NCBI GenBank assembly: GCA_023428425.1
Contig: JAEYYP010000241.1
Location: 1-5,008 of the forward strand
Length of the DNA: 5,008 nt
Direction: 5' to 3'
Origin: Pseudomonadota bacterium
GTDB lineage: Bacteria > Pseudomonadota > Alphaproteobacteria > Rhizobiales > Devosiaceae
Position 1 is the stretch's first letter. Every line of letters begins with the position of its first letter. The notes below the pieces were generated by a model. It was not told the origin of the DNA. It did no database searches and was given only the letters and a program-made list of their open reading frames with translations. This document shows, in pieces, positions 1-3,878 of the stretch. The position numbers were made by a program, and so were the translations under genes.

Positions 1-635
1 ATCCAGAACAGCCAGAGCTGTTGCAGTGCCCATCCGCCGACCACCAGGGCGGGGCCGGTGCTGCGGGCCGGGTTGACCGACGTGTTGGTGACCGGAATGC
101 TGATCAGGTGGATCAGCACGAGCGCCATGCCGATGGCCAGCGGCGCGAAGCCCGCCGGTGCCCGCCGGTCGGTAGAGCCCAAGATCACCAACACGAAGAA
201 GAAGGTCAGGACCAGTTCGATCGCCAGGGCCGAGGTGACGCTGTATTGGCCGGGCGAGTGCGCCTCGTACCCGTTGGCGGCGAGGCCGTTGATGGCCAGG
301 CTGTAGTCGGCCTTCCCGGTGGCGATCACATACAGCACCAGGGCCGCCGCGAAGGCCCCGACCAGCTGGGCCAGCACATAAGGCAGGATGTCTTTGGCCG
401 GGAACCGTCCGCTGGCCCACAGCCCGACGGTGACTGCCGGGTTCAGGTGGCAGCCGGAGATGTGGCCGATGGAATAGGCCATGGTCAGGACGGTAAGGCC
501 GAAGGCGAGCGACACACCAAGCAATCCGATCCCGACCTGCGGAAAGGCAGCGGCGAGCACGGCACTGCCGCAGCCGCCGAAGACCAGCCAGAACGTCCCG
601 AGAAACTCAGCAGAGCTGCGCCTTATCATGCTCAT
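1..635 (-). CDS. aqpZ: Aquaporin Z (water channel), C-terminus cut by the window edge
   Basis: Inner-membrane MIP-family channel that passes water down osmotic gradients. The 211 codons present give a protein very close to E. coli AqpZ. The first half-helix motif GHISGCHLNPAVT has its NPA at residues 65-67, and the second, NTSVNPARS, has its NPA at 188-190. All four aromatic/arginine filter residues of water-selective AqpZ are in place with a two-residue offset from E. coli: F45, H176, T185 and R191. This supports water rather than glycerol selectivity. The last residues in the window, GGWALQQLWLFW, match the start of the sixth transmembrane helix, so roughly 20 residues are missing. Start: ATG at 635 has GGAGG five bases upstream; a second in-frame ATG at 629 would have 11-base spacing, so 635 is preferred. 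The next gene upstream, rnk, ends about 500 bp away, so aqpZ probably has its own promoter. Function is near certain from the motifs. Confidence 0.96.
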   Translation of the reverse strand, partial: MSMIRRSSAEFLGTFWLVFGGCGSAVLAAAFPQVGIGLLGVSLAFGLTVLTMAYSIGHISGCHLNPAVTVGLWASGRFPAKDILPYVLAQLVGAFAAALVLYVIATGKADYSLAINGLAANGYEAHSPGQYSVTSALAIELVLTFFFVLVILGSTDRRAPAGFAPLAIGMALVLIHLISIPVTNTSVNPARSTGPALVVGGWALQQLWLFW

Positions 636-1120
636 GCCAACCTCCTACTGCTGCCAAGGTTGCCGAAGGCCGGCGGATGCCGGTACAGCAACGAGCATAA
701 AATGGCTCAAACGGGAGGTGGGTCGCGCGTTCGGGCAGGAGGATGTGGCAGAAGAACAGGGTGGCGAAAGAACGCGAAGGCGCAAACGGCGGATTAGGAC
801 TTTGCTCCGCCCCTCCCCTGCCCCTCGACCAGCTGTGCCATGACTCCAGCCACATGTCCTCCAGCACTGCCGTCCGCTTCTGTCGGACTCACGATAAAGT
901 CCGCAACTTCCGACGTCCGGCAACCCGGCGCAAGCAACACGTCCCGTGTGGCGCCGACGGGCGATCCTTGTCCAGCAGATCGCTGCTCTGCGCGACATGA
1001 TCGCTGTCGCTCAGTCCGCGCCATCCAACTCACGGTGCGGTCTGGCCCTCACTCGCGCTGTGGCACAAAACCTGACACAACCGTCGTGGCGACCATTTAG
1101 CGACCTGCATCCCCGCGCGC
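636..1120. other. Intergenic stretch between aqpZ and rnk, no convincing gene
   Basis: Several frames are open here on both strands but none has recognisable homology, and start sites lack ribosome binding sites. The least unlikely is a 79-codon minus-strand frame at 794-1033, with moderate codon quality, no Shine-Dalgarno and no family I recognise; I do not call it. Close to aqpZ, a small inverted repeat (CCGGC/GCCGG, 670-683, 4-base loop) would lie in the aqpZ leader. No clear -35/-10 pair for aqpZ could be picked out. The stretch probably carries the aqpZ promoter. Confidence 0.5.
641..645 (-). promoter_or_regulatory. Shine-Dalgarno of aqpZ that decides between two ATGs
   Basis: GGAGG on the minus strand, five bases before the ATG at 635 and eleven before the ATG at 629. 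The spacing favours the first ATG, giving an N-terminus of MSMIRRSSAEF. Confidence 0.8.
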
Positions 1121-1149
1121 CGGCCTGAGCTTGACTGTACCTCAGGCCG
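1121..1149 (-). terminator. Stem-loop over the rnk stop codon, possible 3'-end structure
   Basis: Perfect 9-bp inverted repeat CGGCCTGAG (1121-1129) and CTCAGGCCG (1141-1149) with an 11-base loop. The upstream arm in the minus-strand transcript contains the rnk TGA stop (1142-1144). There is no U-tract after the stem in either direction; what follows on the minus strand is GC-rich. It is therefore not a classical intrinsic terminator. It could be a 3'-end-stabilising structure or part of a factor-dependent terminator. The inverted repeat is directly visible; its role is inference. Confidence 0.45.
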
Positions 1150-1564
1150 CGATGGCGCCCCTCCCCTCCGCGGGACGCTCGACGGCCAGAACGGTGAGTG
1201 TCTTCGCCTCGCCCTTGCGGGTGTACCATGTGATCGACTGCCCGGTGGCGACGCCGATGAGAGCCGCGCCAATCGGGGTCAGTACCGACACCCGACCGGC
1301 CGCCAGATTGGCCTCATGCGGATACACCAGGGTGACGGTGCGCTCCTGACCGGTCACCTCGTCCCGGAACGCCACACGTGCGCCCATGGTGACCACGGCA
1401 AGCGCGATCTCGCTGGCATCGATCACCGCAGCGCGATCGAGTTCAGCCGTAAGGTATTCATAGACATCGGGCAGCTTGTCGGAGACAGCCTCGACCAGTG
1501 CCGAAAGGCGGTCATGGTCGGTGGCGGTCAGCATGATGGGCGGAAACTGGTCGGCAGGACGCAT
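1142..1564 (-). CDS. rnk: Rnk, nucleoside diphosphate kinase regulator (GreA/GreB C-terminal-domain protein)
   Basis: A 140-residue protein, close to the 136 residues of E. coli Rnk. Shared stretches include ELDRA (41-45), VVTMGARVAFRD (58-69), TLVYP (78-82) and a C-terminal block with TPIGAALIG (96-104) and GQSITW (108-113). The latter half (about residues 55-130) is the FKBP-like fold shared with the C-terminal domain of GreA/GreB. The N-terminal part is a short helical segment, not the long Gre coiled coil. Known for the family: Rnk binds RNA polymerase and influences nucleoside diphosphate kinase levels, competing with secondary-channel factors without stimulating transcript cleavage. The ATG at 1564 has GGAG (1571-1574) six bases upstream. 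The frame stays open further upstream to an ATG at 1699, but that extension (rich in Cys and Arg) lacks family similarity, so the shorter start is chosen. The gene appears monocistronic. Confidence 0.93.
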   Translation of the reverse strand: MRPADQFPPIMLTATDHDRLSALVEAVSDKLPDVYEYLTAELDRAAVIDASEIALAVVTMGARVAFRDEVTGQERTVTLVYPHEANLAAGRVSVLTPIGAALIGVATGQSITWYTRKGEAKTLTVLAVERPAEGRGAIAA

Positions 1565-1725
1565 TGGGGGCTCCGTTTGTATTTCCCGGCAAGCACATGC
1601 AACAACTGGTCGGCAACGCCCCCCGGTGGGCACCACTTCAGTCGTGCAGCGTTTGCACGCGATTAACCCGACAGCCGCATGGGTGCGGATCGGGCGCATA
1701 TCTTCGATTGGGAGATTGCGTTGGC

Positions 1726-1740
1726 CCCGGACGGTCCGGG
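1726..1740. repeat. Short perfect palindrome, possible operator
   Basis: CCCGGAC (1726-1732), one base, then GTCCGGG (1734-1740). The single-base centre makes it a better candidate for a dimeric protein binding site than for an RNA hairpin. It lies about 160 bp upstream of rnk and about 270 bp downstream of the DUF4167-like gene, so its target, if any, is unclear. It could arise by chance in GC-rich DNA. Confidence 0.25.
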
Positions 1741-1777
1741 AGCCTTGCCTCAGGCGACCGAATCCGGGGCGAGCGAG

Positions 1778-1804
1778 CCTGCGTGAACGCGGCCTGCACG
1801 CAGG
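1778..1804. repeat. Inverted repeat, 8-bp stem and 11-base loop
   Basis: CCTGCGTG (1778-1785) and CACGCAGG (1797-1804) are exact reverse complements separated by 11 bases. No T-run follows on either strand, so it does not look like an intrinsic terminator. It lies downstream of the DUF4167-like gene (stop at 2012) and could form a stem in a transcript from that gene. Role unknown. Confidence 0.3.
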
Positions 1805-2011
1805 AAGTGACGGATAAAGCGGAAAGGCAAGGTCATGGTTTCCCTAGATTGGACAGGTTTGCCCCAAAGTTCAAGCTTTACCCTATCAAGGTATGGGTAG
1901 GCACGGCCTCCCGGTTCCCTGAAGCAAGCCTGTCCGGACCGAACACGTTGTACATGGTGAAGAGGAAACCGCTCCGCCAGCGATCAGGCTCCCTTTTGCG
2001 ACAGCTTGGCT

Positions 2012-2281
2012 TCAATCGTCACCGCGTGAGACGCGGAACCAATGCTCGGCATACTGCCGGCACAACTCAGCCTCTATGCCGTCGCCAGCGCGTTCGGCGT
2101 CGAGAGCCCGGGCGAGCCATTGGGTCTGTTTCTGAAGCGCCGATCCGTTCACGCGGGCGGGGGCTGGTCGCCCCCCGGCCAACGCACTGGTGTTGGAACG
2201 GGGTCTGCTGAAATTTGGTCTAGGCACTGGTACGCGGGGCTTGGAGGGGGGCATTGGGCCTACCGTCTTCCTTAAGGTCAT
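2012..2281 (-). CDS. Small DUF4167-like protein
   Basis: An 89-residue protein with a basic, proline- and arginine-rich N-terminal tail (residues 1-47) and a C-terminal helical core (about 48-84). The core reads LARALDAERAGDGIEAE (56-72) followed by QYAEHWFRV (76-84). It resembles the DUF4167 core found in alphaproteobacteria, where an L-A-R-DA...GD...AE...QHAEHY.R pattern is usual. Full DUF4167 proteins are normally much longer, so this is a miniature relative. The basic tail would suit nucleic-acid binding, but that is inference. Start is uncertain: ATG 2281 has no good Shine-Dalgarno, while ATG 2254 (residue 10) has GGTAGG close by and would give 80 residues. The 20-codon ORF at 2359-2421 ends 77 bases upstream and could share its transcript. 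No function is claimed. Confidence 0.62.
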   Translation of the reverse strand: MTLRKTVGPMPPSKPRVPVPRPNFSRPRSNTSALAGGRPAPARVNGSALQKQTQWLARALDAERAGDGIEAELCRQYAEHWFRVSRGDD

Positions 2282-2358
2282 CCGTGGAGTGGGCAGAGTC
2301 TACGCTTCGCATCGACACGTTGCTGGAAAATTCTTCGGTTCCGTGATGACGCACATAC

Positions 2359-2421
2359 CTACAGCACCACGCTTGACACGTCGGCACCGGCAGGGAGTTC
2401 CTTGATCCCATAAATCTCCAT
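2359..2421 (-). CDS. Possible 20-residue small protein with a strong ribosome binding site
   Basis: ATG at 2421 is preceded by AAGGAG (2428-2433) at six-base spacing, within an A-rich run; this is the best translation start in the window. It encodes MEIYGIKELPAGADVSSVVL and stops at TAG (2359-2361). I do not recognise the peptide. It has no membrane segment, no Cys, and no regulatory run of a single amino acid as in attenuator leaders. Readings: a real small protein, a translated leader for the DUF4167-like gene 77 bases downstream, or the surviving N-terminus of a gene that has lost its remainder. The two alternative frames past the stop do not continue into anything recognisable, which makes a simple frameshift less likely. 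Confidence 0.4.
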   Translation of the reverse strand: MEIYGIKELPAGADVSSVVL

Positions 2422-2955
2422 CGGCTTCTCCTTTTTATGACGGGCCGGCGGGGCGCTTCTTGCGCCGCTCTGGCCCAAGCAGCCCGTCCCTGCACGGGCC
2501 CGCCGATACCGCCATCCCGGACTGCAAGAACAATGGCTGACTTGGCCAAGCCTGGCTCCGGACTGTCGATCAGGCAGCAGCACCGCTCCTTGCACCGACC
2601 GCAGCACGACCTCCGACGAGATGTGTCGCCTCTTCGATGACACCCCCCTTGCCGCGGCAGGTCCCAGCACCAGCGAGCTCTTTCATTGGATGGAACGGTC
2701 TGCCAGATCTCCAGTGCCACGGTGGCATGATTGTCGCTGGCGAGGTGAGGAAGCAGATGAAGCACTGATGGCGGCCCTGCAGTGCGGATCCAGAGGCTGT
2801 CTTCCGGCAGCCCGCCCAGCCTCGATTATTGTTTCACCTCTCCAAACTTTACGCGACGACGCGTCGCCAGGAAACGGAGACGCGACAACACCAAAAAGTT
2901 GAAAATCGTTGTAACCGCTGATTCGCCATTTTTCCATCTGGATGCCGACAACCGA
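2422..2955. other. Long gap between luxR-type gene and the small ORF, no gene recognised
   Basis: Open frames cross this stretch on the minus strand (for example 2683-2937 and a 181-codon frame from 2765 to 2220), but they are Arg/Cys/Ser-rich, start without ribosome binding sites, and match no family I know. A 38-codon frame at 2570-2686 also lacks a Shine-Dalgarno. The part next to the regulator gene (about 2820-2950) is more AT-rich than the rest. A small hairpin-forming repeat lies at 2853-2867. The stretch may be a decayed region or may carry an untranslated RNA; nothing decisive is visible. Confidence 0.45.
2853..2867 (-). terminator. Weak candidate terminator downstream of the LuxR gene
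   Basis: GCGACG and CGTCGC form a 6-bp stem with a 3-base loop about 90 bases after the regulator's stop. On the minus strand it is followed by GTAAAGTTTGG, which has only a short T-run, so termination strength is doubtful. The T-rich run at 2893-2897 lies before the stem and does not help. Confidence 0.22.
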
Positions 2956-3735
2956 CTACGGTGTGATCAAAGCAAGGGCGATAGCCCGTGCAACCGCATG
3001 GCTTTTGGTGTGAACGGCGAGCTTGCGCATCGCGTTCTTGTAGTGGAAATTCACCGTATTTTCGCTGATCCCAAGAATGATGGCCACTTCTGCAGCGGTC
3101 TTGCCCTTCGCGCTCCAGGACAGGCAGTCACGCTCACGAACCGATAAAGCCGGTTGAGCGATATCGGCAAGCATGTTTTCGCTGCCGCGAATGCTGGCGA
3201 CGCGGTCATTGCAGTAATGAGTGAACATCTGCAGCGAGAAGCGCTCGGAAGCGACGACTTGTTCAAAATCCACTTGGGAACCGGTCCAAAAGAGAGTCGT
3301 CAGAGACGAAACAGGGGAACCGTCTCCGGATACTCCATGAAAGGGGATGGTGAAGCCGTCCTTGTACCCATGGTCGAGGGCGAAGCTCATGACCTGTTCT
3401 CCGCCGGATTTCTTGTCCGGAGCCTCTTCGTTCCGCGGCTTCTTTGAGAGTTCACTCCACGAAAATGCGAGATTGGCTTTCTTCCCCGCATGGGCTATCG
3501 GATCGATCTCGTATAGGCGCTTCGAGGCGTACTCGGCGACGAAGTCAGCCCGCGCGGTGGTCAGGTAGTATGGAGTGATCGCAGCCGAAGAGCCGGACCC
3601 TAAGTATCTGACGTCCAGAAAACTGAAGCCTGTGAAGCCCAAACCGGTAGCGACTCGATCTACTACTTTTGCGATATCTTCCCCAGTATCGCACGCATCG
3701 AGGGACGCAATATCGTCGAGAAAGCCTACCCGCAT
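2956..3735 (-). CDS. LuxR-family quorum-sensing regulator with autoinducer-binding domain
   Basis: A 259-residue protein with the two-domain layout of acyl-homoserine-lactone receptors. The N-terminal ligand-binding domain spans about 18-170 and the LuxR helix-turn-helix about 193-257. Using TraR numbering, the ligand-pocket residues Y61, D70, P71, W85 and G113 correspond to Y69, D78, P79, W93 and G137. The usual tryptophan at TraR W57 is F65. In the DNA-binding domain, E201, L205 and G211 match the invariant E178, L182 and G188, followed by a helix reading ISENTVNFHYKNAM (223-236). All nine classical positions are thus kept except one conservative change, so a functional signal receptor is likely. 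The ATG at 3735 has GGAG (3744-3747) at eight bases. It is divergent from the protease gene across 143 bp containing a lux box. No luxI-type synthase is visible in the window, so it is a LuxR solo or its partner is elsewhere. Base composition is visibly less GC-rich than rnk or the protease gene. Confidence 0.93.
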   Translation of the reverse strand: MRVGFLDDIASLDACDTGEDIAKVVDRVATGLGFTGFSFLDVRYLGSGSSAAITPYYLTTARADFVAEYASKRLYEIDPIAHAGKKANLAFSWSELSKKPRNEEAPDKKSGGEQVMSFALDHGYKDGFTIPFHGVSGDGSPVSSLTTLFWTGSQVDFEQVVASERFSLQMFTHYCNDRVASIRGSENMLADIAQPALSVRERDCLSWSAKGKTAAEVAIILGISENTVNFHYKNAMRKLAVHTKSHAVARAIALALITP

Positions 3736-3762
3736 TCAAAGTGCTCCGTACCAAATCTTCAT
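3736..3762 (-). CDS. Possible 8-codon upstream ORF abutting the LuxR start
   Basis: ATG at 3762 encodes MKIWYGAL and its TGA stop directly abuts the regulator's ATG (TGAATG). A purine run AGGGA lies seven bases before the ATG. The regulator's own Shine-Dalgarno sits inside this mini-ORF. If translated, it could couple to or modulate luxR translation. At eight codons it may easily be chance. Confidence 0.2.
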   Translation of the reverse strand: MKIWYGAL

Positions 3763-3798
3763 TGCGTTGTCCCTTCGGCGCACGCCCATTTCTGTGAG

Positions 3799-3818
3799 AC
3801 CTACCAAATCTGGTAGTT
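3799..3818. promoter_or_regulatory. lux box (LuxR-type operator) of las/rhl type
   Basis: ACCTACCAAATCTGGTAGTT. The inner 16 bases are a perfect dyad, CTACCA-AATC-TGGTAG, and fit the CT-N12-AG signature of LuxR operators. The sequence closely resembles Pseudomonas aeruginosa las/rhl boxes, which share CTACCAGATCTGG-type cores. It lies between the LuxR gene and the divergent protease. Its centre (3808.5) is about 30 bases before a TATATG hexamer, the spacing used by class II LuxR promoters that activate from around -42. The match is visible; binding by the adjacent LuxR is inference. Confidence 0.82.
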
Positions 3819-3835
3819 GCGCGACACCTCTTTAT

Positions 3836-3865
3836 TTTATATGCCGATAATGAATTACACCTCAA
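3836..3865 (-). promoter_or_regulatory. Candidate sigma70-type promoter of the LuxR gene
   Basis: On the minus strand, TTGAGG (3860-3865) and TATAAA (3836-3841) are separated by 18 bases, matching the consensus -35 and -10 at 4/6 and 5/6 positions. Transcription would begin near 3829, leaving a leader of about 94 bases. The lux box would then lie just downstream of the start, about +11 to +30, where a bound LuxR could repress its own gene. Confidence 0.4.
3838..3851 (+). promoter_or_regulatory. Candidate -10 region(s) of the protease promoter
   Basis: Two hexamers compete: TATATG (3838-3843, 4/6 to TATAAT), which would place the lux box centre near -41.5 as in class II LuxR activation, and GATAAT (3846-3851, 5/6), which would place it near -49. 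No good -35 hexamer is present at the right distance from either, as expected for an activator-dependent promoter. The region overlaps the predicted luxR promoter on the other strand. Confidence 0.38.
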
Positions 3866-3878
3866 GCGAGAAGCTTCC

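Larger units (their letters stand above)
1565..2011. other. Intergenic stretch upstream of rnk, no gene recognised
   Basis: No frame shows a ribosome binding site plus recognisable protein. A long plus-strand frame (1564-2211) and several shorter frames look like chance openings in GC-rich DNA. Two inverted repeats stand out (1726-1740 and 1778-1804, listed separately). The rnk promoter should lie near its right-facing start; TTGTTG and TACAAA, 18 bases apart on the minus strand just upstream of the rnk Shine-Dalgarno, are a weak match only. Confidence 0.5.

Noticed and set aside
21..797. A 258-codon plus-strand frame opposite aqpZ
   Set aside because: Gln/Arg/Asp/Gly-rich low-quality translation antisense to a clear aquaporin with both NPA motifs and all filter residues.
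794..1033. A 79-codon minus-strand frame between rnk and aqpZ
   Set aside because: No Shine-Dalgarno, mixed codon quality and no recognisable motif; not strong enough to call.
1564..2211. A 215-codon plus-strand frame upstream of rnk
   Set aside because: Starts without a Shine-Dalgarno, has shadow-like composition, and overlaps the DUF4167-like gene on the other strand.
2443..2460. Small inverted repeat GGCGC-TTCTT-GCGCC upstream of the 20-codon ORF
   Set aside because: Five-base stem in GC-rich DNA with no T-run in the right place; expected by chance.
2220..2765. A 181-codon minus-strand frame in the gap below the LuxR gene
   Set aside because: Arg- and Cys-rich, no ribosome binding site, overlaps both the 20-codon ORF and the DUF4167-like gene in another frame; no family recognised.
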